The notes under the pieces: generated by a model
What the model was told of the DNA's origin: nothing
The model's database searches: none
Seen by the model: the letters and a program-made list of their open reading frames with translations, nothing else
Program-made: the position numbers and the translations under genes
Assembly: GCA_017632155.1 (NCBI GenBank)
Contig: JAGBRZ010000240.1
Location: 1-48,385, forward strand
DNA: 48,385 nt
Direction of reading: 5' to 3'
Origin: Clostridia bacterium
GTDB taxonomy: Bacteria > Bacillota_A > Clostridia > Oscillospirales > CAG-272
Shown: positions 1 to 7,593 of the stretch, piece by piece
Numbering within the stretch: the stretch's first letter is position 1
Layout: each line of letters begins with the position of its first letter

Positions 1-69
1 AAGCTCTGCAGTGCCGAAAATACTTATCTGGCGACGGATCGGGAAAATAGGTCATTGCCGACATATTAT

Positions 70-96
70 AAGGGAAACAACACACTTGTTTCCCTT
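70..96. terminator. Hairpin upstream of the tRNA
   Basis: An 11-bp perfect inverted repeat (arms 70-80 and 86-96, loop CACAC). There is no run of T after it, so it may be an imperfect terminator or a processing hairpin for whatever is transcribed from the left edge. Bases 1-69 hold no gene I can support: two frames are open but too short to judge, and a third ends at a TAG at 48-50. Confidence 0.5.
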
Positions 97-106
97 GTAA
101 TCGTTA

Positions 107-141
107 AACTCAATATTCCTCCTTAGCTCAGTCGGTAGAGC
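107..141 (+). repeat. Partial 5' copy of tRNA-Asn
   Basis: Bases 107-141 repeat 209-243 with two mismatches in 35 positions, covering 10 bases upstream plus the first 25 bases of the intact tRNA-Asn gene (acceptor 5' strand and D arm). After base 141 the resemblance stops and no anticodon arm or T arm can be folded. It is either a degenerate tandem tRNA copy or a scar of recombination at this tRNA locus. The period is 102 bases. Confidence 0.7.
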
Positions 142-218
142 GAACAGCGCTCGTTACAACTGAACTTTCGGTCCGATTTTATCGCTCCGGAGAGGAATAG
201 AGTAACAAAATTCAATAA

Positions 219-295
<77 letters not shown>

Positions 296-298
296 ATG

Positions 299-361
299 AA
301 AAGGTCTGCGAGTCTATATAGCGAGTCCATTGTTGGCTTGGTAGACTTGTGGGCCTCTTTT
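299..361 (+). terminator. Probable terminator after tRNA-Asn
   Basis: A long imperfect hairpin starts five bases after the tRNA CCA. AGTCTA at 311-316 pairs with TAGACT at 342-347, and the outer AAAAGG and CCTCTTTT arms pair loosely and end in a T run at 358-361. It probably ends tRNA transcription and insulates the genes downstream. Confidence 0.55.
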
Positions 362-393
362 GCATATTCTAAAGAAGGATGTGAAAATCGATA

Positions 394-909
394 GTGCAGA
401 CATCTGAGAATTTCGAGGCAAAAAATGAACTATTGCTGACTGAGATAGACCAATATCATGCGGTAGTTAAGGATTTTTCTCATCAAAGCACATCAATTAA
501 AAAACTATCCATTACCATTTATGTCAGCTTTTTGACCTTGTATTATACGGTTGGTTTTGGGGATATGCCTTCAATGGTATTCTTTATTATTGGATTGGCA
601 ATTCCTATCTTTTGCTATATTTATGAAATTTATATTGATAATATTAGACAGAAGACTAGGGTGAAAATGAATGATAAGATTGTAGAATATGAATCCTATA
701 ATAGTATTGTTTCTGAACGTAAAAGAATTATATTGCTGGTAAAAATCTTTTTTATAAAATTTCCTACTAAGCGATGTGGATCTTGTTGTTTGTGTCAATG
801 TAGTAAGAAATGCGATAATGCTGATTTCTTATATGTCAATGTGTTTCATGGTATGTACGTCATTTATTTGATAGAAGTGATAATTACGATTGTGGCAGGA
901 GTATTATAA
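394..909 (+). CDS. Three-helix membrane protein paired with TIR gene
   Basis: A 171-residue protein that I do not assign to a named family. Hydrophobic segments lie at about residues 38-57, 60-80 and 152-171. Between the second and third is a basic cytosolic-looking stretch and a tight cysteine cluster (C128, C131, C132, C134, C136, C140) that could bind metal. The start is GTG at 394 with AGAAGGA about 14 bases upstream; no ATG in frame is better placed. It stops four bases before the TIR gene, so the two are almost certainly co-transcribed. Small multi-helix membrane proteins beside nucleotide-signalling or TIR genes are known in anti-phage systems such as those with SLATT effectors. That role here is inference. 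Base composition is more AT-rich than the conjugation genes. Confidence 0.6.
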   Translation: MQTSENFEAKNELLLTEIDQYHAVVKDFSHQSTSIKKLSITIYVSFLTLYYTVGFGDMPSMVFFIIGLAIPIFCYIYEIYIDNIRQKTRVKMNDKIVEYESYNSIVSERKRIILLVKIFFIKFPTKRCGSCCLCQCSKKCDNADFLYVNVFHGMYVIYLIEVIITIVAGVL

Positions 910-913
910 TTCA

Positions 914-1261
914 ATGAAAAAAATATTCTTTTCTTATACTTTTCGTGATAAAACCATTAATAAGGATTTTTTCTTGTTACTTCGTCGATGGAGTGAAGAG
1001 CAAGGGTGTTCTTGCTATATTGATTATTTGGATAATGACTATGATAAAGATGGTTTCCAAGCGAAATTAGTAAAAGAATTGCAAGATAGTAATTTGTTTT
1101 TTGTTTTGGATTCAGAAGAGTATCATTTCTCTGAGTGGGCTCGGAAGGAGTTAGAGGAAGCAAAAGCCAATAAATTAGAAATTGTAACGATTTTGTCCGC
1201 TGAATTGGAATCATATATTCAAAATGGCGGAACGCTTGACCAATTACTTAACCATGGTTGA
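914..1261 (+). CDS. TIR-domain protein (TIR_2/ThsB-like)
   Basis: A 115-residue single-domain protein. It shows the TIR signature: an N-terminal beta strand followed by FFSYTFRD (residues 5-12), a mid-region strand CYIDYLDND (34-42), then FFVLDSEEY (62-70) and a SEWARKELEEA helix (73-83) with the S-x-W-xxx-E pattern seen in bacterial TIR_2 proteins. TIR domains in bacteria act as NADases or make cyclic ADP-ribose signals in defence such as Thoeris. E79 would be the candidate catalytic glutamate. The start at 914 is preferred because it follows GGAG at a good distance and begins at the domain; an upstream in-frame start at 890 overlaps the previous gene. No second sensor or effector domain is fused, so the membrane protein upstream is the likely partner. 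Confidence 0.75.
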   Translation: MKKIFFSYTFRDKTINKDFFLLLRRWSEEQGCSCYIDYLDNDYDKDGFQAKLVKELQDSNLFFVLDSEEYHFSEWARKELEEAKANKLEIVTILSAELESYIQNGGTLDQLLNHG

Positions 1262-1293
1262 TTTTATAGTTTGTTATTTTTTATTTCTAAGGC

Positions 1294-1323
1294 AAAAATC
1301 CTGCACGAAAGTGCGGGATTTTT
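1294..1323. terminator. Intrinsic terminator after TIR gene
   Basis: A 13-bp stem (one wobble) with arms 1294-1306 and 1311-1323, a GAAA tetraloop, and A/T runs on both sides. It can act in both directions and closes the membrane-protein/TIR operon 32 bases after the stop. Confidence 0.9.
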
Positions 1324-1514
1324 ACTTTGGACTCTAATATTCCCACCGGTTCTAATGGGTGCAAAAAACGTGAGTAGCGAACAATTTAAATGGCGATCTG
1401 CCAGCAAACCAAAGTTAAAATATATTATTAATTAAAGAATCTCCAAGTAGAATGAAGGTGTTTGGGCGTCGTATTACAAAATAAAATGAGGTTTAAGAAT
1501 GAAAAGATAACGAG

Positions 1515-1988
1515 ATAAGAATCACAGCCCACAGCAAAACAGATGTCACTATAACATAGTCTTCGCGCCCAAGTATAGAAGAAAAAAATATGTGTCGTTG
1601 ATAAAAGACATAGGTGAAATCCTGAGAAAAATGTGCGAGCAAAAGGAGTAGAGATCATATAGACAGCGGTGTACTCGGATAACATACATATGCTAGTAAG
1701 TATCCCGCCACATATAAGTGTATCACAATTTATGGGATATCTCAAGGGGCAAAGTAGCTTATGATCTTTGTTCGGCATGCAAATTTGAAATATAAGTATG
1801 GTTCGAGATATTTCTGGTGTCGAGGACATTACGTAGATACGGTCGGAAAGAATAGAAAAGTGATAGCGGAATATATAAAGAATCAACTTGAAGAGGATTT
1901 TGCCGCAGATCAAACCAGCATAAAAGAATATACCGATCCGTTTACGGATAGCAAGAATAATTTGGCCAAAATAGACAGCCGAACGTGA
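1515..1988 (+). pseudogene. tnpA: Degenerate IS200/IS605 TnpA transposase
   Basis: Three frames together spell an IS200-type HUH/Y1 transposase: HYNIVFAPKYRRK near the start, then VSIPPHISVSQFMGYLKG, then KYKYGSRYFWCRGHYVDTVG and an EYIKNQ helix holding the usual catalytic tyrosine. The gene is dead. There are in-frame stops (for example after CEQKE), a frameshift near 1760, and the first histidine of the HUH motif is replaced (DNIHML where DHIHML is normal). The flanks 1324-1514 and 1989-2184 hold no gene and probably include the decayed ends of the insertion. Confidence 0.85.
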
Positions 1989-2184
1989 ACGGCTGCCTGT
2001 AATTGTAATGCGATGTCAAACCTCTATACCCATTTTAGGGTTTAAGCCTGTATTTGCCCTTTATATGGGACTGTGTAAGACACCGGTTAAATAGGTGGTC
2101 TTGGATAGGAGCAAATTTATTCACCAATTTTTTTGCAACTTATTTCGGGCTTAAAGGACTTGAACTTTCCTATTCATTGCATCT

Positions 2185-2213
2185 TTGATACTTTTACAAC
2201 TTTTTGATATAAT
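2185..2213 (+). promoter_or_regulatory. Sigma-A promoter TTGATA-17-TATAAT
   Basis: TTGATA at 2185-2190 and TATAAT at 2208-2213 with a 17-base spacer, so transcription should start near 2220. This puts the ATG at 2223 almost at the transcript's 5' end and favours the ATG at 2247 as the start of the small gene. Confidence 0.85.
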
Positions 2214-2246
2214 ATAGACAGAATGAAGGAAAGCGAGGACTTACAG

Positions 2247-2414
2247 ATGAAAAACGGATATGCCACGATTCGCAAACTTAAACTCACCACCTTTGAACTC
2301 CGAGTTGCAATCGATGCTCTCAACGCAAAGAGACTTAAACAGAAGGCAGGCGGAATCGACAACAGAGCAACCTCCAATCTTATACTTCACTTGCTTGATG
2401 TTCTTGAAGCTTAA
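2247..2414 (+). CDS. Small ICE protein, paralogue of the 43926 gene
   Basis: A 55-residue protein of unknown function. The pattern FELRVAIDALNAKR followed by LLDVLEA matches the small protein encoded at 43926-44114 (EHRVMMEALNDRR followed by LLLKVIDA), so the element carries two diverged copies. It is probably all helical. The start at 2247 follows GAGGA seven bases upstream; the in-frame ATG at 2223 lies within a few bases of the predicted transcription start. The gene has its own promoter and is followed by a strong terminator, which makes it a monocistronic unit. Confidence 0.65.
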   Translation: MKNGYATIRKLKLTTFELRVAIDALNAKRLKQKAGGIDNRATSNLILHLLDVLEA

Positions 2415-2431
2415 TTACATACGGCAAAAGT

Positions 2432-2483
2432 AAAGCCGACTTTATGACCACTAATGAAGTGGAAATAAGGTCGGCTTTTTTCT
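2432..2483 (+). terminator. Terminator/attenuator before the Cys-rich gene
   Basis: AAAGCCGAC at 2432-2440 pairs with GTCGGCTTT at 2470-2478. An inner CCACT/AGTGG stem and a T run complete a good intrinsic terminator. It lies between the small gene and the ribosome site at 2501-2507, so it could also attenuate readthrough into the parB operon. In-frame starts inside it, such as 2444, are not credible starts for the next gene. Confidence 0.85.
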
Positions 2484-2512
2484 TTTCCGAAAAAAATACA
2501 AAGGAGGTAAAA

Positions 2513-3226
2513 ATGTATTTAGAACCAAACAACCCAAGTCTCTCTTTTGCTGAATTCCTTGAAGCCGCAGTACGAGATAAGGCAAAGAAACTACCATTTC
2601 CATACATCTTAGAGGTGTGCAAATGCCGCTATTGTTCTTTCTGCCAGAACGGTAAGTGCGCGCTTAAAAGATGTTGTTGTATGAGTGAGAGAGTTAAAGC
2701 AAGAACTTGTACTTTTGCAGAACTTTTGAAAGACTGCTTTGTAAATTTCAAGGATAGTGTATTTCAATATCGTTTACGTATAGCTTGTGAAAGAGCTGCT
2801 GAGGTCGAAACATGTTTCCTTGATGCAGGACACAAGAAACGTTTTTATGAAGGTGCATCATATTTGCGTAAGAAGGATCCAAAATTTGTTGCGCAGTTAT
2901 ATCTTTTATCTGCATCGGAACTTTTGTGGATCAAAGCAAAGCGTGTTATGTGTGCTCCCGGATTTATTGACTACGGCAGTCTTGATCTCAAACATACCGA
3001 TACTAACGATTATCTCTATTTCTGCACAGCAATGGATATTTGTTACGGCGGATCTCATATAGATATCTATGAGCTCAGTTATGATGAGATTATAGATTTC
3101 GATGCTTTTCGTGTGATCTGTAATTCGGTAACTATCTGTTTGTACGGTATGGATGCGGTAAAGGTAGCTGAAAAGAGCAAGCGACGTAAGAAGAAAGGAA
3201 AGCCAATTACCGATGACCGAAGTTAA
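2513..3226 (+). CDS. Cys-rich ICE protein upstream of parB
   Basis: A 237-residue cytosolic protein that I do not recognise. The N-terminal part has a dense cysteine cluster (C36, C38, C41, C44, C49, C54, C55, C56) that looks like a zinc site. The middle is mostly helical (ERAAEVETCFL, AQLYLLSASELLWIKAKR) and the tail is strongly basic (SKRRKKKGK), suggesting nucleic-acid contact. The start at 2513 follows a near-perfect AAGGAGGT; a longer in-frame version would begin inside the terminator hairpin. Its last 14 bases overlap parB, so the two are translationally coupled and may work together in maintenance or regulation. Confidence 0.75.
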   Translation: MYLEPNNPSLSFAEFLEAAVRDKAKKLPFPYILEVCKCRYCSFCQNGKCALKRCCCMSERVKARTCTFAELLKDCFVNFKDSVFQYRLRIACERAAEVETCFLDAGHKKRFYEGASYLRKKDPKFVAQLYLLSASELLWIKAKRVMCAPGFIDYGSLDLKHTDTNDYLYFCTAMDICYGGSHIDIYELSYDEIIDFDAFRVICNSVTICLYGMDAVKVAEKSKRRKKKGKPITDDRS

Positions 3227-4097
3227 GGATGACGTCAAGCGAGAAAAGGTACGTATAATTCCAATTCATCTTATTGATGATTTCCCCGAACATCCATTTC
3301 AGGTGAAGGATGATGACAGTATGGCGCAGCTTGTAAGTAGTATTGAAATGAACGGTATACTCAATCCCGTTATTCTTCGCAGAAAGGAAGGTGATAGGTA
3401 TGAGATTATCGCGGGTCATAGGCGAAAATACGCTTGTAGTAAGCTGGATATAAGACATATCCCGGCTATTGTTCGTGAATTAAGCCGAGACGAAGCAGTA
3501 ATCGAAATGGTTGATTCTAATCTTCAGCGAGAGCATATTCTTCCGTCAGAAAAAGCGAGAGCGTATAAGATGAAGATGGATGCTATGAAACAACAGGGAA
3601 AAAGGAACGATTTAACTTCTGCACCATTGGTGCAGAAGTTACCCGAGAACACCACAAGGGCTGCAATAGCTGCAGAAAACGGTGAAAGCCATGAGCAAGT
3701 GCGGAGATATATTCGTCTTAATGAACTGACTCCAGAATTGCTTGAATTTGTTGATCAAGGAAAAATTGGTATGCGTCCCGCAGTGGAACTTTCTTACTTA
3801 CAGGAAGACGAAATGAGAGATTTGGTGGACCTCATTGACGATGAGGACGTCTTTCCGTCACATGCTCAAACCATAAGAATGAAAGCTTTAAGCAAGGAAG
3901 GCAAGCTGGATGCCGATGCCATACGAGAAATTATGCATGAAGAGAAGCCAAATCAAAAACCACGTATAAAAATCCCGATGGAGAGAATAGAAAGATTTTT
4001 TCCTTCGGGAACTTCACAGCAACAGATGGAAGATATCATTGTGAAAGCACTTGCTATGTACCATCAAAGGCAGAGAGCAAATCGAGATGCGCGATGA
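3213..4097 (+). CDS. parB: ParB/Spo0J-family partition protein
   Basis: A 294-residue protein with the ParB N-terminal nuclease-like/CTP-binding domain. Key points are a VRIIPIHLIDDFPEHPF opening (13-29), ILNPVILRR (49-57), and the GHRR box in AGHRRKYA (67-74), followed by NLQREHILPSEKARAY. A helix-turn-helix region follows at about 150-180 (AAENGESHEQVRRYIRLNEL). ParB proteins load on parS-like sites and clamp DNA in a CTP-dependent way. On an ICE they may stabilise the excised circle or regulate transfer genes. No parA homologue is adjacent (the TadZ-like protein belongs to the pilus). The C-terminus is RDAR, a tail seen on other proteins here. A terminator follows 20 bases after the stop. 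Confidence 0.92.
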   Translation: MTEVKDDVKREKVRIIPIHLIDDFPEHPFQVKDDDSMAQLVSSIEMNGILNPVILRRKEGDRYEIIAGHRRKYACSKLDIRHIPAIVRELSRDEAVIEMVDSNLQREHILPSEKARAYKMKMDAMKQQGKRNDLTSAPLVQKLPENTTRAAIAAENGESHEQVRRYIRLNELTPELLEFVDQGKIGMRPAVELSYLQEDEMRDLVDLIDDEDVFPSHAQTIRMKALSKEGKLDADAIREIMHEEKPNQKPRIKIPMERIERFFPSGTSQQQMEDIIVKALAMYHQRQRANRDAR

Positions 4098-4117
4098 AAC
4101 AATTTAATACCGAAATC

Positions 4118-4166
4118 ACGGGGTAAAGAAGATGAGCATATCATCTAAACTTTACCCCGTTTTTTT
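4118..4166 (+). terminator. Terminator after parB
   Basis: ACGGGGTAAA at 4118-4127 pairs with TTTACCCCGT at 4151-4160. An inner GATGA/TCATC stem and seven T residues follow the usual intrinsic terminator pattern. It separates the parB unit from the pilus operon. Confidence 0.92.
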
Positions 4167-4186
4167 ATTCAAAAAACAGAAAGGAG

Positions 4187-4213
4187 ATGGTGCATATGAT
4201 TGTAGTCAACTGA
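4187..4213 (+). other. Possible leader mini-ORF of the pilus operon
   Basis: A strong AAGGAG at 4181-4186 precedes ATG codons at 4187 and 4196 in one frame, ending at TGA 4211-4213 (8 or 5 codons; the 4196 start has normal spacing and reads MIVVN). It sits between a terminator and the first pilin gene. It could be a regulatory leader peptide or the remains of a gene. Confidence 0.3.
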
Positions 4214-4248
4214 CTCCTAAAAGAAAATCACAAATAAGGAGGTAAAAC

Positions 4249-4485
4249 GTGAAAAAGTTTTTCGCAAGAGTAAAAGCTGTGCTTGAAGGTAAACTCGGAG
4301 AAATGTATATAGATACAGCGGTAAAGATGATTATTGCCGTTGTGATCGGAGCATTGCTCCTCTCAGGACTCTATCTTATCTTCAACGACATGATTCTTCC
4401 GGGTCTTGCAGAACGAATCCAGGATATGTTCGGTTCTTCCGGTGGAGGCGGAAATAATGGTGGCGGAGGCATCATACTTCTCTAA
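4249..4485 (+). CDS. Pilin-like small membrane peptide 1
   Basis: A 78-residue protein: a short basic N-terminus, then EMYIDTAVKMIIAVVIGALL leading into one hydrophobic helix (about 23-42), an amphipathic stretch, and a Gly-rich tail with two GGGG runs. It is the most diverged of four tandem relatives. The hydrophobic-helix architecture, the adjacent A24 prepilin peptidase and the Tad-type genes suggest a major or minor pilin of a Flp/Tad-like fibre. The start is GTG at 4249 behind AGGAGGT. The Gly-rich tail may be exposed or flexible. Confidence 0.7.
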   Translation: MKKFFARVKAVLEGKLGEMYIDTAVKMIIAVVIGALLLSGLYLIFNDMILPGLAERIQDMFGSSGGGGNNGGGGIILL

Positions 4486-4548
4486 TTCCTAAACCGCTAA
4501 AATTCAAAATATAACAACTTAATCAAAGAAAGAATGAGGTAATTCAAA

Positions 4549-4779
4549 ATGAAAAAGTTTTTCAACAAGATTCAGAACAAGGTAAACTCGCTCGCAATCA
4601 GAGCTAAGACCACTCTCGATAACGTAAAGGCTGAGGGTTACATCGACACCGGTGTTAAGATCATCATCGGCGTTGTTGTCGGCGCAGTTATTCTCGGCGG
4701 TTTCTACGCTCTCTTCGACGATGTAATTCTCCCCACCCTCGAGACCCGTATCAGCGGTATGTTCGATTACGCGGGTTAA
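4549..4779 (+). CDS. Pilin-like small membrane peptide 2
   Basis: A 76-residue protein with an N-terminal basic amphipathic segment (1-28), then AEGYIDTGVKIIIGVVVGAV and a hydrophobic helix to about residue 53, ending in FDYAG. It is nearly identical in plan to the two genes that follow. The AEGYID motif just before the helix is shared with the unrelated-length pseudopilin at 10728. I infer that it is the recognition site for the neighbouring prepilin peptidase. Confidence 0.72.
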   Translation: MKKFFNKIQNKVNSLAIRAKTTLDNVKAEGYIDTGVKIIIGVVVGAVILGGFYALFDDVILPTLETRISGMFDYAG

Positions 4780-4831
4780 TCAGAAATCAATCAACAATCA
4801 CTATCAAAATGAAAGAATGAGGTAATTCAAA

Positions 4832-5062
4832 ATGAAGAATTTTATCAACAAGATCAAGGCTAAGGCAAACTCTCTCGCAATCCGTGCAAAGACTACCCTC
4901 GACAACGCAAGAGCCGAAGGCTATATCGACACCGGCGTTAAGATCATCATCGGCGTTGTCGTCGGCGCGGTCATTCTCGGCGGTTTTTACGCACTCTTCA
5001 AGGGTGTTATCCTCCCCAGGCTCAACACCGAAATCGGCAATATGTTCAACTACGCAGGCTAA
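4832..5062 (+). CDS. Pilin-like small membrane peptide 3
   Basis: A 76-residue tandem duplicate of the gene before it, with the same AEGYIDTGVKIIIGVVVGAV core and a FNYAG end. The differences lie mainly in the loop after the helix (FKGVILPRLNTEIGN). The ribosome site and spacer are also duplicated, which points to recent gene duplication and high expression of a structural subunit. Confidence 0.72.
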   Translation: MKNFINKIKAKANSLAIRAKTTLDNARAEGYIDTGVKIIIGVVVGAVILGGFYALFKGVILPRLNTEIGNMFNYAG

Positions 5063-5096
5063 TCAATAAAAACAAAAAAGAAAGAGGTAATAAAAA

Positions 5097-5327
5097 ATGA
5101 AAAATTTTATCAATAAGATCAAGGCAAAGGCAAACTCCCTCGCGATTCACGCAAAGACCACCCTCGACAACGTAAGAGCAGAAGGTTATATCGACACCGG
5201 CGTTAAGATCATCATTGCTGTTGTTGTCGGTGCAGTCATTCTCGGCGGTTTCTACGCGCTCTTCAAGACCGTTATCATTCCTCGTCTCAACACAGAGATT
5301 CTGGAAATGTTCAATTACGCAGGCTAA
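5097..5327 (+). CDS. Pilin-like small membrane peptide 4
   Basis: A 76-residue copy, closest to gene 3, with IIIAVVVGAVILGGFYALF as its helix and FKTVIIPRLNTEILEMFNYAG-type ending. It is the last of the four tandem subunit genes before the peptidase. The ribosome site is AAAGAGGTAA. Several near-identical subunits suggest a heteropolymeric fibre or antigenic reserve copies. Confidence 0.72.
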   Translation: MKNFINKIKAKANSLAIHAKTTLDNVRAEGYIDTGVKIIIAVVVGAVILGGFYALFKTVIIPRLNTEILEMFNYAG

Positions 5328-5389
5328 AGGCGCGCAAAGTGTGCGGTAAATAGAAAATAAATTGCCGCCCCCTAAATAACAAATGACAT

Positions 5390-5430
5390 GGAGGACGGAG
5401 CTCCCCGTCCTCCTGATATATAAGGAGGAC
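5390..5430 (+). promoter_or_regulatory. Hairpin that can mask the peptidase ribosome site
   Basis: GGAGGACGG at 5390-5398 pairs perfectly with CCGTCCTCC at 5405-5413. The same 3' arm can instead pair with GGAGGAC at 5424-5430, the ribosome site of the prepilin peptidase. The two pairings exclude each other, so the element could set translation of the peptidase relative to the pilin genes. No T run follows, so it is not a normal terminator. Confidence 0.5.
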
Positions 5431-5432
5431 AA

Positions 5433-6026
5433 ATGGAATTTATATCATTCGCAATACATTTTGCGGCTCTCGTCTTTCTAACTGTTATCATAGGCGGACT
5501 AATGAATTATTTTATGAATAAGAAAGGTTTCGCCTACAATCCATATCTCACATACCTTTTATTCCCGGCAGTTGTCGTTGCACTCTATCTTGTTGGTGGC
5601 TTTTCGATGTGGACAGTAAAGGGTATTGTGTTCTTTCTCATATTGCTATATGCATCTGTGCAGGACTTGTCGGAGCACCAAGCTGATGATTTCCTTTGGG
5701 TTATGCTGTTGATTTTATCCCTCGTAAATATCAAGGACGTCGGTATAGTTTCAATGATATTCGGTGCACTTGCCGTTTTCTTGCCACAGTTCATTGTAGT
5801 AATGTTTTTCAAAACCAAAGGACAAGGCGGGGCAGATTTCAAGTTTTCAACTTCTGCTGCTTTGTGCCTTGGTTTCTATGGTGGCGTGATTGGCTATATG
5901 ATCGGTCTTGTATTTGCAATCGTTTTCCAAACGATATACAACAAGATCAAGAAGCAGTCAAATAATGAAGCCTTTCCGCTTTTGCCATTTATATCTACCG
6001 GTCTGATGATCGGATATTTCATTTAA
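5433..6026 (+). CDS. tadV: A24-family prepilin peptidase (TadV/CpaA-like)
   Basis: A 197-residue integral membrane protein with about six hydrophobic segments. Two cytosolic aspartate sites of the A24 family are visible: VQDLSEHQADD (after the third helix) and GQGGADFKF, equivalent to the GxGD motif. Enzymes of this family cut prepilin leaders at the membrane. It follows directly after four pilin-like genes and precedes the assembly genes, so the pilins and pseudopilins of this cluster are its likely substrates. The start at 5433 has AAGGAGGA at ideal spacing. Confidence 0.85.
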   Translation: MEFISFAIHFAALVFLTVIIGGLMNYFMNKKGFAYNPYLTYLLFPAVVVALYLVGGFSMWTVKGIVFFLILLYASVQDLSEHQADDFLWVMLLILSLVNIKDVGIVSMIFGALAVFLPQFIVVMFFKTKGQGGADFKFSTSAALCLGFYGGVIGYMIGLVFAIVFQTIYNKIKKQSNNEAFPLLPFISTGLMIGYFI

Positions 6027-6044
6027 TTAGGAGGAAAAAGAAAA

Positions 6045-6857
6045 TTGAGTTTTGGAAATTATGGCGCAAAGCCTATTAAAACACCCAAAGCACCTAAAGC
6101 TCCCGGTAAGAAGCCTTTTTCGTCAAGAACGGTCATTGGAGTTGTCTGTATCGTACTCGCGCTTCTTATCACCTTTGGAGTTGCTCCCTTGGTGAACAGA
6201 TTTACCGATCAGAAGGTGGATATTGTAAGACTCAAAGCAGATGTGCATAGAGGTCAGATTATCACCGCAGATCACCTTGAAATTGTTAAAGTCGGTTCAT
6301 ATAATCTCCCCAATAACGTAATCAAGGATCGAAAAGAAGTTGTCGGTAAGTATGCCGCGACAGACCTTTATACGGGAGATTATCTCTTTGCAAGTAAGAT
6401 TTCTACAGACAGCAGAAGTGCCGATGATGTGCTTCTTGGACTTGATGGTGTAAAAGTCGTTGTTTCAGTAAATGTCGCTAACTTCGCCGCGGGTCTCTCG
6501 GATAAGCTGGAAAACGGAGATATTGTTTCCGTTATTATCTATGATAAAGATCAGTACACTTCATATATTCCTGCAGAATTGAAATACGTTAGGGTTATTA
6601 CCACTACCACTAATGACGGTATCGACAAGGACGAGCTTGTGGAGGGCGGTAAATCTGCAACCGTCACACTCCTCGTTACTCCCGAGCAGGCAGAACTTCT
6701 GGCACACTATGATTCTGTAACTACCATTCATTTCTCGCTTGTGTACCGTGGTGACACAGATAAAGCTGATGCATATATAAAGGTGCAGGACGATTATCTG
6801 AAGAATAACCCCATCGACAACACACCGAAGGAAGAAAGCGAGGAGAACGATGGGTAA
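6045..6857 (+). CDS. cpaB: CpaB-like pilus assembly protein (SAF domain)
   Basis: A 270-residue protein with a basic, proline-rich cytosolic N-terminus, one transmembrane helix at about 30-50 (TVIGVVCIVLALLITFGV), and an extracytosolic region starting with a SAF-type fold (VDIVRLKADVHRGQIITADH, about 59-78). This is the CpaB/RcpC plan of Tad pilus systems, where the protein helps fibre assembly at the cell surface. The start is TTG at 6045 behind AGGAGG. It overlaps the TadZ-like gene by eight bases, which implies translational coupling. Confidence 0.8.
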   Translation: MSFGNYGAKPIKTPKAPKAPGKKPFSSRTVIGVVCIVLALLITFGVAPLVNRFTDQKVDIVRLKADVHRGQIITADHLEIVKVGSYNLPNNVIKDRKEVVGKYAATDLYTGDYLFASKISTDSRSADDVLLGLDGVKVVVSVNVANFAAGLSDKLENGDIVSVIIYDKDQYTSYIPAELKYVRVITTTTNDGIDKDELVEGGKSATVTLLVTPEQAELLAHYDSVTTIHFSLVYRGDTDKADAYIKVQDDYLKNNPIDNTPKEESEENDG

Positions 6858-7590
6858 GCTGATAGCAGTATGGGGTTCGCCGGGTAGCGGTAAGACCACT
6901 TTCTCGGTAAAACTCGCGGAAGCTCTCTACAATCGCTCCCGTGGTAAAAGTGCTGTTATCGTTGTGTTTACCGACATTGTGATACCTACCATTCCCGTAA
7001 TTTTTCCCAACTTCCGTTCCGAGGACGTATTCTCGGTTGGAAATATCCTCTCGAAACCTGACTTCTTTGCCGATGACGTCGTTTCCAATATGGTAATGAC
7101 AAAGGACAGAATGAACCTCGGGTATCTCGGATATAAGGATAGCGAGAATTGCCATTCTTTCCCCGAATATACAGATAATAAAGCCAAGTCCCTTTACGAC
7201 ATTCTTGTTGGTCTCGCAGATTACGTCATCGTAGATTGTATGTCTATGCCCGATTCCAACTTTCTCACAAGTGTGGCGCTCGAGAATGCTGATCAGACGA
7301 TTCGCCTTGCTACTCCCGACCTCAAGTGCCTGAGCTTTCTGATGTCGCAACTTAAAACTTTCACATCCCGTGGGTATCTCCGAGAAAACGATGTATCGGT
7401 TATGAATATCCCACGGCATGAGTTTAATCTCGCCGCTGCAGATGCACGACTGCATCTCGGAAAAATTGACTTTACCATTCCGTACTGTTCATCCATTACA
7501 GAACAGTATATGGAGGGAAGCCTGTATGAACCAATGAAGGAAAAGAAGTTCATGCAGATGATCAAGGGCATTTCTGAAAGGGTGGTGTAA
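6850..7590 (+). CDS. tadZ: TadZ/CpaE-like P-loop ATPase
   Basis: A 246-residue cytosolic protein with a Walker A motif GSPGSGKTT at residues 9-17 and a later DYVIVDC segment in the place of Walker B. MinD/ParA-like TadZ proteins position Tad pilus machinery. The sequence lacks a clear receiver domain and looks like a minimal version. Its place between cpaB and tadA supports a pilus role rather than DNA partition, although a ParA-like partner of the distant ParB cannot be excluded. Confidence 0.75.
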   Translation: MGKLIAVWGSPGSGKTTFSVKLAEALYNRSRGKSAVIVVFTDIVIPTIPVIFPNFRSEDVFSVGNILSKPDFFADDVVSNMVMTKDRMNLGYLGYKDSENCHSFPEYTDNKAKSLYDILVGLADYVIVDCMSMPDSNFLTSVALENADQTIRLATPDLKCLSFLMSQLKTFTSRGYLRENDVSVMNIPRHEFNLAAADARLHLGKIDFTIPYCSSITEQYMEGSLYEPMKEKKFMQMIKGISERVV

Positions 7591-7593
7591 GAT

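Noticed and set aside
1..126. Partial coding sequence at the left edge
   Set aside because: Two frames are open but no frame gives a recognisable protein, and a perfect hairpin crosses the region; not enough sequence to decide.
142..218. A second complete tRNA gene after the partial 5' copy
   Set aside because: No anticodon stem or T arm can be folded downstream of the D arm.
1428..1913. A 161-codon minus-strand frame near the IS200 remnant
   Set aside because: The + strand carries recognisable, if broken, transposase sequence over the same bases; the minus frame is a by-product.
6721..7455. A 244-codon minus-strand frame opposite tadZ
   Set aside because: It lies antisense to a gene with clear Walker A and operon context, and its sequence is of low plausibility with no ribosome site.
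6850..7590. ParA partner for the ParB at 3213
   Set aside because: The gene is embedded between cpaB and tadA and coupled to cpaB; TadZ/CpaE is the better reading, though both belong to the same P-loop superfamily.
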